Numbered from the stretch's first letter, positions 33,637 to 43,215 are shown. The stretch is DNA of 64,000 nucleotides from QNZT01 sp964573205 (GCA_964573205.1 CAZNIT010000047.1:1-64000), one strand, 5' to 3'. Numbers and translations: made by a program. Notes: generated by a model from the letters alone, not told the origin.

Positions 33637-34640
33637 CATTTGAAAATCTGGCGAAATTAACTAACTCGACACTCTTGAACGAACCTTGCATCTCGTCGTT
33701 CGAGAGAATAGTTTTCGATCCGATACGTGTAAAAAGGGGCGACCTTTTTATTGGAAACGACATCCAAGATATTAAAATAGCTTTAAAACGTGACGCCTAC
33801 GCTATTATGAGCGATAAACATACGAATATTCTCGACGATGAAATAGCTTGGCTCAAATGCGAAAGCATAAACGAAGCTCTCAAAGGTCTGCTTAGATACT
33901 CCCTTATGCAAACTAAGCTTCATTTTGTCTGTTTCGATCCCGTCGAAGCTGCGCTTATGAAAAAAATCACCTCGAAAGAGAGTATCATATTTTTAAACAC
34001 CGATCCTAAAAAAAATTTTCAAAAAATTATCGACGCACCTGAAAACTCTCTCATAATATCCGGCGACAAGGAGTATCTTCAAGATATCTATCCGGCTTAT
34101 GAATTAGCGAATATTCCGATATTGCATTCCATATTGAAAATAAAAAGCACACTCTTTTTAAGTAGTTTCGTATATAAAAACGTACTTTATGAAAATATCA
34201 AATTACCTGAAATATTTCTGAAGAAATTTGAAAATATCGTCAACTTTTTAGATTCGAAATCGATCGATTACAGAATCGACAGATGCGATTTTACACCTTA
34301 TTTCTATCCTCTGTTTATAAACGGCGATCTTGTGAGAAAAAGCTTCGGCTCCACGCAAAAAGCGTTGATAATCATAAGCGATGATAAAAACTTGAACGAT
34401 TTTATAAATTATCTTCAACATAAAGCTTCTTGGGCTAAACATATACTCTTTTTGCCACGAAAAATCAAAACGAACAACTCCAATAAAATAAAAACTATTT
34501 CATACATAAACTTAACTGAGATTACAAAATTAAAAGAACTTGAATTTAATTTCGCTATAATCAAAGCGAATCCGCAAGATATGGCGGAAGTATTAAAAAA
34601 GATCGAGACAAAAAAAGAGCCGTCTCTCTTTGAGGAGTAA
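33633..34640 (+). CDS. MurE/MurF N-domain-like protein lacking the ATP-binding loop
   Basis: A 335-residue protein whose first 95 residues resemble the UDP-substrate-binding domain of MurE/MurF ligases (IVFDPIRVKRGDLFIGN, then ALKRDAYAIMSD). After this the Mur ligase central-domain P-loop (GTxGKT) should appear but does not; instead there are Rossmann-like alternations (FVCFDPVEAALMKK, IIFLNTDPKKN, LIISGDKEYLQDI). It is therefore unlikely to be a functional Mur ligase; a regulatory or degenerate paralogue is possible. Coupled to metG by a 4-nt overlap. Assignment by pattern only. Confidence 0.55.
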   Translation: MTFENLAKLTNSTLLNEPCISSFERIVFDPIRVKRGDLFIGNDIQDIKIALKRDAYAIMSDKHTNILDDEIAWLKCESINEALKGLLRYSLMQTKLHFVCFDPVEAALMKKITSKESIIFLNTDPKKNFQKIIDAPENSLIISGDKEYLQDIYPAYELANIPILHSILKIKSTLFLSSFVYKNVLYENIKLPEIFLKKFENIVNFLDSKSIDYRIDRCDFTPYFYPLFINGDLVRKSFGSTQKALIIISDDKNLNDFINYLQHKASWAKHILFLPRKIKTNNSNKIKTISYINLTEITKLKELEFNFAIIKANPQDMAEVLKKIETKKEPSLFEE

Positions 34641-34649
34641 TATAACCAA

Positions 34650-35813
34650 ATGGACTCGAACCCCCAGTCGATGCAGGCTCATCCGGAGCCGAACACTTTT
34701 GTACAAAATTATTGGGATATCGTCGGAGGTATGATCCTCTCAATTATAGCTTACTACTTTCATTCACAGGCGAACGATTCACTAAGCACTCTTTTTGCGG
34801 CGCTCGCGATTATCTTTTTATCCATAACAGTTTCCGAAATAGCCGATATCCTAGCTGAAAGATTGGACGAACCGTATGGGAGCTTCGTACTTACTTTCAC
34901 CGCTGTGGCGGTTGAAATACTACTTCTTTTTAACATCATGCTTCAGGTTTCCAATTCTCCCGAAGCTATGCAGACCGTTCAAGGAGGTATCATTTCGGCT
35001 GTCATAGTGGATATGAATGTTCTTTTGGGACTTGCCGTATTTATCGGAGGTCTTGCTTTTACCGAGCAGCAGCATAACGAAGATACATCAAGTTCATATA
35101 CGACTATCCTTTATGTCGCGGCACTCGCACTTTTAGTCCCGAGCATACTCGGTCACAGCGGTCATGATAAAGAGACGGTCGAGAAAGCGAGCTATATGAT
35201 AGGAATCTTGCTCTTTTTGTTTTATATTACGATACTCATTTTTCAGACAAAAACGCACACTCACTTTTTCAAAGCCACCGCAAAAAGCAGAATTTTCAGA
35301 TATAAACGAAAACTTGCCGAAGGAGAAGAGATAATAGACGAAAATTACATTTTCGAAAAACTCTCCACTTTCGCCAACTTTATGGTAATCTTCGCTCTAA
35401 TTTTTTTAATAGGAGTCTTAGCTGAAATCTTTGCGATCGACGGCATGAGCGTCTTTAAAGAAGCCGGTATCTCTACGGGACTTGCGGGTCTTACCATCGC
35501 CATCATCTCGGTGGCTCCCGAAATTTTTACCGCGGTAAAAGCGGCGAAAAACGATCAAATCCAAAGAGTCGTAAATATAGCCATGGGCGCTTCCACCGTT
35601 TCGATACTTTTAACGGTTCCGGCTCTTTTGATACTAGGCTTTATAGCCGATGTCACACTTCCTCTTAGCTTCAACCCTCTTGAGATAGGTGCTTTGATAT
35701 TTACTATCATACTGGCTTGGAAAACTACGGATGACGGTGAGACGAACTATTTTGAAGGCATTTCCCATTTAATGCTCTTTTTATGTTATACGGTAATAGC
35801 AGCGTTATATTAA
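34650..35813 (+). CDS. CaCA-superfamily cation/proton exchanger (ChaA-like)
   Basis: A 387-residue inner-membrane antiporter with about eleven helices. The two alpha-repeats carry the pore signatures in altered but recognisable form: SEIADILAERLDEPYG with acidic residue in AVAVEILLL, and ISVAPEIFTAVKAAKND with NIAMGAS. A His/acid-rich stretch (HSGHDKETVEK) precedes the central helices. It likely exchanges Ca2+ or Na+/K+ for protons. GAGGAGTAA lies 11 nt before the ATG. The TRAP binding-protein gene follows so closely that its ribosome site overlaps this stop codon. Confidence 0.87.
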   Translation: MDSNPQSMQAHPEPNTFVQNYWDIVGGMILSIIAYYFHSQANDSLSTLFAALAIIFLSITVSEIADILAERLDEPYGSFVLTFTAVAVEILLLFNIMLQVSNSPEAMQTVQGGIISAVIVDMNVLLGLAVFIGGLAFTEQQHNEDTSSSYTTILYVAALALLVPSILGHSGHDKETVEKASYMIGILLFLFYITILIFQTKTHTHFFKATAKSRIFRYKRKLAEGEEIIDENYIFEKLSTFANFMVIFALIFLIGVLAEIFAIDGMSVFKEAGISTGLAGLTIAIISVAPEIFTAVKAAKNDQIQRVVNIAMGASTVSILLTVPALLILGFIADVTLPLSFNPLEIGALIFTIILAWKTTDDGETNYFEGISHLMLFLCYTVIAALY

Positions 35814-35822
35814 GGAGTGAAA

Positions 35823-36935
35823 ATGAAAAGAAGAGATTTTATCAAAACCACCATCGCAACGGCCGCAGCGGCAAGCACACTAACAGGATGCAGAGATCTT
35901 CCCAAAGATCCGAACTACAACAAAGAGAAAAAAACCTTCAACTACAACAGAGGCAAGAAGGTAAAGATAAAACTGGCGACAAGCTGGCCCGCGAACTTTC
36001 CCATCATGGGCGAAGGAGTGGAGAGATTTGCTACAAGACTCACTCAATTAAGCGGCGGAAGCATCGAAGTCAAAGTCTTTGCCAAAAATGTTCTGGTTCC
36101 GGCTCTTGGCGTATTTGACGCGACAAGTGCGGGGGCGATAGACGCTTACCACTCGGCCGCTTACTATTACAAAGGCAAAAATGAAGCTTTCAATCTTTTC
36201 ACGGGATTTCCGTTTGGGCTAACCGACACGGAGATGAACGCTTGGTTTGACTGGGGAGACGGCATGAGACTTTGGAGAGATCTCTATGCAAAATACAATC
36301 TCGTCCCTTTCAAAGGCGGGAACACCGGTGTTCAGATGGGCGGATGGTTTAAAAAAGAGATCAAATCTCTCGACGATTTAAAAGGTCTAAAGATGAGAAT
36401 ACCCGGTCTAGGCGGTGAAGTTTTCGCAAAACTGGGCGTAAAACCGACTCTTCTACCCGCAGGTGAGATATATGTCGCGCTTGAGAGAAATATGCTAGAT
36501 GCCACAGAGTGGCTTGGACCCTCACTCGATACTAAGATGGGATTTCACAAAGTCGCAAAATATTACTATACCGGATGGCATGAGCCCGCAAGTTCTCTTA
36601 GTTTGGTATTTAATAAGAAAAAATTCGACAAACTCTCGGATGAGCAAAAGCTTATGATAGAGATGGCTTCGCAAGAGTTGAACGCTACGATGAACAGTCA
36701 ATTTCAGTACGAAAACGCAAAAGAGTTAAAAATCGTAAAAGAAGCCGGAGTAAAAATCGATTCCCTACCGAAAGATGTGTTAAAAGCCGCAAAAAAGGCT
36801 ATGTTGGAAGTAGCGGAACAAAAAAGCGAAGATAGTGACGATTTTAAAAAAGTTTGGGAAAATATCTATGCCTTTTTAGAGCTAAACCGCGACTGGACGG
36901 ATATAGGACTTAAAAAATATCTTGAAATAAGATAA
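35823..36935 (+). CDS. TRAP-type substrate-binding lipoprotein (DctP family)
   Basis: A 370-residue binding protein with both a twin-arginine motif (KRRDFIKTT) and a lipobox (LTGC, Cys at about residue 23), so it is probably a Tat-exported lipoprotein. The mature part is the DctP fold: WPANFPIMGEGVERFA, WFKKEIKSLDDLKGLKMRIP and ERNMLDATEWLGP are typical of the branch that binds 2-oxo-acids or similar carboxylates. No DctQ/DctM membrane genes are adjacent; the cation exchanger gene is directly upstream. ATG at 35823 is preferred over GTG at 35817, which lies inside the ribosome site AAGGAG. Confidence 0.9.
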   Translation: MKRRDFIKTTIATAAAASTLTGCRDLPKDPNYNKEKKTFNYNRGKKVKIKLATSWPANFPIMGEGVERFATRLTQLSGGSIEVKVFAKNVLVPALGVFDATSAGAIDAYHSAAYYYKGKNEAFNLFTGFPFGLTDTEMNAWFDWGDGMRLWRDLYAKYNLVPFKGGNTGVQMGGWFKKEIKSLDDLKGLKMRIPGLGGEVFAKLGVKPTLLPAGEIYVALERNMLDATEWLGPSLDTKMGFHKVAKYYYTGWHEPASSLSLVFNKKKFDKLSDEQKLMIEMASQELNATMNSQFQYENAKELKIVKEAGVKIDSLPKDVLKAAKKAMLEVAEQKSEDSDDFKKVWENIYAFLELNRDWTDIGLKKYLEIR

Positions 36936-37116
36936 ACCTTAAAATAGATATATGCAAAGTTATTATGAACTAGACTAAACAATACTCTTGTTCCAAATGA
37001 TTGTCGTCTCATTAATATTTTAAGTTCAACATCCGGATATGTTAAAAAATATCTATATCTCTAGTTAATACTCGGTTCACACTTTTTTGGTATTATTGCA
37101 TATACAAGGAGCATTT

Positions 37117-37503
37117 ATGAAGATTTTTTTATCTCTTTTTTTATTTATAGGATCACTTTTGGCGCAACAAAGCTTTTACTACTCTTTCGGTAAAAAAGTC
37201 ATGCTTACAAAATTACCTACTTCAAGAGCGCTGAGAGATCAAAACGTCACATTTTACGAAAATCAAAATGGACAAAAAATCGGCGTAAAACAAGAAGTTA
37301 TCATCGGTTGTGACGATTTAATCGCATGTAAAAAAGTATTAAGAGATTATAATATCACTTACATTGAAGAGCTCTCCAAAACGATTTATCTATTAAAACT
37401 TCCAAAAAATAGTGATCCATTCGAGATATCCAACTCGCTCTATAATGAAGATCCCGTACAATTCGCGCATCCTAATTTCATAAAAAAGAGGAAAATGCGT
37501 TGA
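37117..37503 (+). CDS. exported stand-alone subtilase propeptide-like protein
   Basis: A 128-residue protein with a signal peptide (KIFLSLFLFIGSLLAQ) and one small alpha/beta domain. Its end, IYLLKLPKNSDPFEISNSLY followed by VQFAHPNFIKKRK, is the sequence style of the N-terminal prodomain of secreted subtilases, where this segment leads straight into the protease. Here a stop and a TTGA overlap separate it from the protease gene. ATG at 37117 has AAGGAG at spacing 6; the open frame to 37087 is rejected. It could act in trans as folding chaperone and inhibitor of the protease. Identification as a propeptide rests on pattern and junction position. Confidence 0.75.
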   Translation: MKIFLSLFLFIGSLLAQQSFYYSFGKKVMLTKLPTSRALRDQNVTFYENQNGQKIGVKQEVIIGCDDLIACKKVLRDYNITYIEELSKTIYLLKLPKNSDPFEISNSLYNEDPVQFAHPNFIKKRKMR

Positions 37504-38648
37504 TAAAAAAAAGAAAATTATATATCTGTTTATCGATAGTTTTCATTTTGTTATCAGGATGCGGAGGTACCGACCGCGTACCCGAAGAAAACGATACGAA
37601 CGAACCAAGACTTCAGGAAGATCCGACCAAAGAACCCTATTTTTCATATCAGTGGTATCTATCTTTCACGAACAATGAATTTACGCAAAGTGCGAACATA
37701 AACAAAAATTCAAGTATAAATATAAAAGGTGCGTGGGATATCACAAAAGCCGAAGGCATCGTAGTAGCGGTAATCGACAGCAATTTCGAACCGACGCATA
37801 AAGATTTGGCGGCAAATGTCTTTAGTGTTTACAATGCCGATGCCCAAGACAGCTATGTTTTAAATGATAGCGACGAATCCTCTCATGGTACGGCTTGTGC
37901 CGGATTCATAGCGGCACCGTCGAACAATCTGGGTATAACCGGCGTTGCACCCGAAGCGAAAATCGTCTTAATCGCACAAGAATATGTTGACGACGCGGCC
38001 ACTATCAGAGCATTCGAATATGCCAAAAAAGAAGGAGCCAAAATAATCAGCAACAGTTGGGGAACTGAAAACGTATCCGAAGCCGTAGCTAGAGAATTTC
38101 AAAATCTAAAAGATCAAAATATCACTATCTTTTTCGCTAGCGGAAACGACGCAGCTGATCTGGATACTCCTTTTTTAACGGACGAATCCGAACTTCCAAG
38201 CGTCATAGGTGTTGCAGCCACAAACGAGCTGAACCGACTCGCCAGCTATTCAAACTACGGGAAAAATATAGATATCTTGGCACCCGGCGGCGAGTTTTTA
38301 GGATTGTTAGGGCTTGACGATAGCGGACCCAAAGGAGTATATTTCGATACATACACGTTCCCAAACGGATACAGTCTCCATATTGACGACGATCATGCTT
38401 TTGTAAACGGTACTAGTTTTGCGTGTCCTCTGGCCGCCGGAGTCGCTGCGTTGATGCTAGGTGCCAATCCGAATCTAACTCCCGATCAAATCAGAGAGAT
38501 CCTCATAACAACCGCCGAAAAGATAGAAGAAGATGAAGTTTATTATGATCAAAACGGTTTTAATATAAAAAGAGCTTATGGAAAAATCAACGCTCAAAGA
38601 GCCGTTTTAGCGGCGAGAGATCTTTTGAATCAAACAAACCTAAAATAA
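37500..38648 (+). CDS. subtilisin-family (S8) serine protease, predicted lipoprotein
   Basis: A 382-residue protease. Lipobox LLSGC places Cys21 as the lipidation site. The catalytic triad is D93 (AVIDS), H129 (SSHGTACAG) and S306 (NGTSFACP), with oxyanion Asn N216 (ASGND). The mature enzyme starts with YFSYQWYL, the usual first element after a propeptide, but no propeptide precedes it in this polypeptide; that part is the upstream gene, overlapping by 4 nt (TTGA). It starts with TTG at 37500. Likely located in the periplasm or on the cell surface, anchored by lipid. The downstream gene is a heme-sensor c-di-GMP protein 83 nt away. Confidence 0.94.
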   Translation: MIKKRKLYICLSIVFILLSGCGGTDRVPEENDTNEPRLQEDPTKEPYFSYQWYLSFTNNEFTQSANINKNSSINIKGAWDITKAEGIVVAVIDSNFEPTHKDLAANVFSVYNADAQDSYVLNDSDESSHGTACAGFIAAPSNNLGITGVAPEAKIVLIAQEYVDDAATIRAFEYAKKEGAKIISNSWGTENVSEAVAREFQNLKDQNITIFFASGNDAADLDTPFLTDESELPSVIGVAATNELNRLASYSNYGKNIDILAPGGEFLGLLGLDDSGPKGVYFDTYTFPNGYSLHIDDDHAFVNGTSFACPLAAGVAALMLGANPNLTPDQIREILITTAEKIEEDEVYYDQNGFNIKRAYGKINAQRAVLAARDLLNQTNLK

Positions 38649-38731
38649 CCCCGAACAATTGAAAACGGTTTAAAGAAAGGAGAATTTAAGTCGATATAAA
38701 GGAAGTTAAAGTATAAAATCAGGAAATTCAG

Positions 38732-41206
38732 TTGAGCAAAATAGCAAATTCGTTTAAAAACAATGTCTTATTACCGGTATCTATTATCTCTTTGATAATC
38801 CTTGCCGGTCTATTCTATTATTTACCGAAAATCACGCTCGAAAATACTCTTCAAACAACAACGAAAAATAGTGACGATTTAGTAACACATATGCGAATAT
38901 TTCGCTCTTATTACACGACGAAAGTGCTATCGAAAGTAAAAGCTCACACGAATTTGAAAATAAACTACGATCACGAAGCAAAGAACGATACCATTCCGCT
39001 TCCCGCAACATCCATACATGATCTGGGCAAACTTTTTACAAACGGTACGGATACGGAAGTGAGAATGTACAGCAACTATCCGTTTCCAAACAGAAAAGAT
39101 AGAGTTCTGGATCAATTTGAAAAAGATTCTCTCTCTTTCTTCGAAAAAGATTCGAGCAAGCCCTTTATCAAAATGGAAAATATCGACGGTAAAGAGGTGG
39201 TTAGATATGCCGTACCCGATTTTCTCACTAGTCAAGGCTGCGTAAATTGTCACAACACCAGACCCGACACTCCAAAAACCGACTGGAAACTCGGTGACGT
39301 AAGAGGCGCCATAGAGATCATTACGCCTATTGATAAAGCTTTAGCGGCAAATCATCAGATGCAAAAACAGATACTGATATTCATATCCATAAATATTCTA
39401 TTTTTGATAGGATACTACATCTACGTATCTATAAACCAAAAGAAAGAGTTGCAAAAAATAAATGAAAAATTCGAAAAAAACATAAAAGAGCAGACTCAAA
39501 AACTTAGCCTAACTTCGTCCGTTTTCGAAAATGCGACTGAAGGTATAACCATTTGCGACACGAACAGCGTTATAGTCAACGTAAACAAGACATTTACAAA
39601 TATCACGGGATATACGAAAGATGAAGCGATAGGGAAACACATATCTTTACTCAAATCAGGCAAACAAGATAAAGAATTTTATAAAAATATGTGGGATAGT
39701 ATAACGAAAAACGGCTACTGGGAAGGAGAGATTACCAATAAAAGAAAAAACGGCGAACTCTTTGATGAAATGTTGCATATATCCACCATAAAAGACGCAG
39801 ATGGTAAAATAAGCCACTATATCGCCATCTTCTCGGATATAAGCGACAAAAGAAAAACTCAAGAGAGCATCTACAATTTGGCTCATTTTGATTCACTCAC
39901 TAAAATAGCCAATAGAAATTTTTTCCAAAAAAAGCTCCTAAACTCGATACAAGAGCTAAGACCCGGTAAAAGTCTGGCCTTGATGTATATCGATCTGGAT
40001 CGATTTAAAATCGTCAACGACTCTCTAGGACACAGTACGGGGGATAAACTGCTATCCGGCGTTACCAAAAGAATCCAAAATTTACTTGACGAAGAGGATT
40101 TTTTCGCCAGACTAGGCGGAGATGAGTTCGCCATTATCTCACAAGGAGACTATACCACCGAGATATGCGAGCAAAAAACCGTCGAAAAAGCTATAAAAAT
40201 AATTGAAGCGGTAAATAAAGTTTTCGTCATAAACAACAATCAACTAAGCATAGGATCCAGTATAGGTATAGCGCTTTATCCAAGAGACGCCAAAAACGCG
40301 GAAGAACTTATGCAGTATGCCGATACCGCGATGTATCATGCCAAGGAGACCGGAAGAAATCGTTACACGATATATGTCGGAAATATCGTAAAAGAGACCA
40401 AATACAGATACAGGGTCGAACAGGAGTTGAGAATAGCGATAAACAACGGCGATATCACATTGGCATATCAACCTATCATCTGCGCCGACAGCGGTAGAAT
40501 AAAAGGTTTCGAAGTATTATCGAGATGGTATCACAAAGAGCTGGGATCCATCTCTCCGGATCTATTCATATCTATAGCCGAAGATAGAGGGCTTATAGCC
40601 GACTATACGTACTCGATGTTAAAAACCGCTTGCAGACAAATAAAAGAGTGGAATATGACGTATAACGAAAAATTCTATTTATCGGCAAATATTTCACCCG
40701 TCCATTTTTTACAAAGCGATCTTGTCGAAAAAACTCACGCCATTTTAGAAGAAGCCTCTTTACTTCCTTCAAATCTAATTCTGGAGATAACCGAAAATGT
40801 TATTATAGAAAACAAAGAGCTGGTTTTAAGCACATTGAACGAATTTAATGAATTAGGTATCAAAATAAGTATCGACGATTTCGGAACCGGATACTCCTCC
40901 ATAGGTTACTTAAAAGACTATCCGATTGACTACCTCAAAATTGATCGTACATTCGTTTTAAATACTCCCAAAGATAAAAATAACAAAAATATCTGCTCGA
41001 CCATAACATCTCTTGCCAACAACTTCGATATAGACATAATCGCCGAAGGTGTCGAAACGGCGGAAAATGCACAGTTTCTCAAGAGCCTCGGAGTTAAATA
41101 TCTGCAAGGATACCACTTTTCAAAACCGAAAGCCGCCGATGAGTGGAATAAATTTTTCGACTCTTACTCAGAAAAAAGCGAATCAAAACATAAACTGGAA
41201 GTATAA
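38732..41206 (+). CDS. heme-binding DUF3365 sensor - PAS - GGDEF - EAL protein
   Basis: An 824-residue c-di-GMP enzyme. Membrane helices at about 13-31 and 213-233 flank a periplasmic DUF3365 (Tll0287-like) domain with a heme c motif C170-V-N-C173-H174, then a coiled coil, a PAS domain (about 258-375), GGDEF (about 385-545, RLGGDEF intact) and EAL (about 560-810, FEVLSRW, SIDDFGTGYSS, IAEGVE). A covalent periplasmic heme suggests redox or gas (NO, CO) sensing. It starts with TTG at 38732 after AGGAA. With the GGDEF-EAL protein at 25120 this makes two dual-domain c-di-GMP proteins in 16 kb. Confidence 0.93.
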   Translation: MSKIANSFKNNVLLPVSIISLIILAGLFYYLPKITLENTLQTTTKNSDDLVTHMRIFRSYYTTKVLSKVKAHTNLKINYDHEAKNDTIPLPATSIHDLGKLFTNGTDTEVRMYSNYPFPNRKDRVLDQFEKDSLSFFEKDSSKPFIKMENIDGKEVVRYAVPDFLTSQGCVNCHNTRPDTPKTDWKLGDVRGAIEIITPIDKALAANHQMQKQILIFISINILFLIGYYIYVSINQKKELQKINEKFEKNIKEQTQKLSLTSSVFENATEGITICDTNSVIVNVNKTFTNITGYTKDEAIGKHISLLKSGKQDKEFYKNMWDSITKNGYWEGEITNKRKNGELFDEMLHISTIKDADGKISHYIAIFSDISDKRKTQESIYNLAHFDSLTKIANRNFFQKKLLNSIQELRPGKSLALMYIDLDRFKIVNDSLGHSTGDKLLSGVTKRIQNLLDEEDFFARLGGDEFAIISQGDYTTEICEQKTVEKAIKIIEAVNKVFVINNNQLSIGSSIGIALYPRDAKNAEELMQYADTAMYHAKETGRNRYTIYVGNIVKETKYRYRVEQELRIAINNGDITLAYQPIICADSGRIKGFEVLSRWYHKELGSISPDLFISIAEDRGLIADYTYSMLKTACRQIKEWNMTYNEKFYLSANISPVHFLQSDLVEKTHAILEEASLLPSNLILEITENVIIENKELVLSTLNEFNELGIKISIDDFGTGYSSIGYLKDYPIDYLKIDRTFVLNTPKDKNNKNICSTITSLANNFDIDIIAEGVETAENAQFLKSLGVKYLQGYHFSKPKAADEWNKFFDSYSEKSESKHKLEV

Positions 41207-41383
41207 AAAGGATTTTTTACTTCGTCACTACTACCATTAAATTTAAAAATCAAAAAAATTATTTAAATTATTTTATAAAAAAGTACGAATTATTCTAAAT
41301 ATTTAATATAATAAACCTCGATAGAGCCACTATTGTCTATTATTAATCTTATAATGTTAAAATTTCAAACTTTGGAGGTGAAA

Positions 41384-43201
41384 ATGAAAAATCAAAAACA
41401 CACTATTGCATTGGCTTTTATTCTAACAATTGGCACGGCTTTTACGGGATGTGGAGGCGGCGGAGGCGGCTCCGATATCGAGATCTTCTCTTTCTCGTCA
41501 CCGTCTGAGGTAAGTGTCGATATAGGGGATATTACGGCTATAGATGTAGATGCCAACGATCCGGACAACAACAATGTAACATATTCGCTTTCCGGTAGTG
41601 ATGCCGATAAATTCACGATTAATTCCGATAACGGAGAAGTATCTTTCAAAACCGAAGCGACACCCGGTACTTATCGTATAACGGTAACGGCTAGTGCCGG
41701 TAAAAAAAGCATATCGCAAAATATTACGATAACCGTAGCCATTCCGGCAAATCATGCACCGGTCATCACAAACGGCGATAGCGTAAAAGTAAACGAAAAT
41801 CAATACAACGCGATCGATATCGAAGCAAAAGATGCGGACGGCGATCCTTTGACATACTCCATAACGGGAGGAATCGACGGCGATGACTTTTTGATAGATC
41901 CGACTAGCGGAATAGTCGTATTTAAAATACCGCCGGTATTTGAAAGTAAAGACAAATACACCTTTACCGTCGGTGCAAGTGACGGTATAGACACTACAAC
42001 CAAAGAGATAACCGTAAACATACAAAATGTAACGGATACTCTAGCACCGGTGATTACGACTATGCCTAGCGTAACCGTCGATGAAAACCAACACTACGCC
42101 ATAGATATAGACGCCGTCGATGTAAACGGCAATACCATAACCTATTCGATAGAAGCCGGAGATGACGCCGATAGTTTCGATATCGACCCGGCCACCGGAA
42201 TCGTAACTTTCAAGAACGCGCCGGATTACGAAACGAAAAAAAGTTACGTTTTCACCGCTGCGGCCGCTAATTCAGAGGGTTCTACGACTAAAAGGATCAC
42301 CATATCCATAAACGATCTTGACGGAAAGAGTCTCGTCTTTAAAACCGGACAGACTCAAAAATATAAAACGGGCGATGACGGTGATTATGAAGCCGGAAGA
42401 GCTAGAAGTCTTACCGTACATAAAAACAAAACGCTTACCGAAAACATTACTAAAGTCACCTGGAAAAACAACGATTTTCTACACTCCGCCAATCATCTCG
42501 ATGCCGTAAAATACTGCAACGCCATAACTCATGGAGGATATAAAGACTGGAGACTTCCGACCATAGACGAATTAACGAATCTTGCTAACAGAGGAGCGGC
42601 AAATTATTTTGGCTCTTTTAATATCATAAAACCCGATAATTATTATTGGTCAAATACGCCATATGTGAGAGAGACAAATAAATACTATACATTCGGATTC
42701 GATCTTGGCGAAGATGCCGTCGAATCAAACGATAAGATAAAATACGTAGCTTGTGTCAGAAAAGAGTTTACAACCGACGCAAACCCGCTTGAAAAGAGAT
42801 TTACAAAATATGAAGATATCGTTACGGATACAAAAACGAAGCTACAGTGGTACGATCCGGCACTAGATCCTATAGCGACGGTTGGAACTTGGGATGAAGC
42901 ATTGGACGGATGTAACAATCTTACGGCCGGTGGAAAAGATGACTGGAGACTTCCTAACATAAACGAGCTTATCTCTATCGTCGATCGATCGAAAAAAAGC
43001 GGAAGTGCCTTTTATGATATTTTTAAAGCGGTAGAACCGAATGCAAATGCTAAATATACATCCACTTATTATTCTTCTACTACAAACCATGATAAGATTA
43101 CTAGAGCTTGGGGATTTGATTTTACCAGAGCCAGAGATATAGCAAGTATCTCGAAAACTTTAGTAAAAAACTACAGATGCGTAAGAACTCTTGGAGAGTA
43201 A
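41384..43201 (+). CDS. surface lipoprotein: cadherin-like repeats plus two DUF1566 domains (copy 1)
   Basis: A 605-residue lipoprotein with lipobox FTGC followed by a polyglycine linker. Residues about 30-120, 125-220 and 225-310 are three cadherin/Ig-like repeats with Ca-binding style motifs (IDVDANDPDNNN, EAKDADGDPLTYS). Two DUF1566 (Lcl C-terminal) domains follow, each with DWRLP (YKDWRLPTIDEL, DDWRLPNINELI) and ending in CVR. The pattern suggests an adhesin or other surface protein. ATG at 41384 with GGAGGTG is chosen over the frame start at 41333. The next gene is a paralogue of the same design. Confidence 0.85.
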   Translation: MKNQKHTIALAFILTIGTAFTGCGGGGGGSDIEIFSFSSPSEVSVDIGDITAIDVDANDPDNNNVTYSLSGSDADKFTINSDNGEVSFKTEATPGTYRITVTASAGKKSISQNITITVAIPANHAPVITNGDSVKVNENQYNAIDIEAKDADGDPLTYSITGGIDGDDFLIDPTSGIVVFKIPPVFESKDKYTFTVGASDGIDTTTKEITVNIQNVTDTLAPVITTMPSVTVDENQHYAIDIDAVDVNGNTITYSIEAGDDADSFDIDPATGIVTFKNAPDYETKKSYVFTAAAANSEGSTTKRITISINDLDGKSLVFKTGQTQKYKTGDDGDYEAGRARSLTVHKNKTLTENITKVTWKNNDFLHSANHLDAVKYCNAITHGGYKDWRLPTIDELTNLANRGAANYFGSFNIIKPDNYYWSNTPYVRETNKYYTFGFDLGEDAVESNDKIKYVACVRKEFTTDANPLEKRFTKYEDIVTDTKTKLQWYDPALDPIATVGTWDEALDGCNNLTAGGKDDWRLPNINELISIVDRSKKSGSAFYDIFKAVEPNANAKYTSTYYSSTTNHDKITRAWGFDFTRARDIASISKTLVKNYRCVRTLGE

Positions 43202-43215
43202 TTTTTTCTAAATTA

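Noticed and set aside
34640..34690. On the minus strand the start of the cation exchanger gene contains GGTTCGAGTCC, like a tRNA T-arm.
   Set aside because: The flanking bases cannot form a T-stem or acceptor stem, and the region is an open coding frame with a ribosome site.
41498..42025. A 175-codon minus-strand frame inside the first surface lipoprotein.
   Set aside because: It is a by-product of the repetitive Asp/Ile/Val-rich coding sequence of the plus-strand gene.
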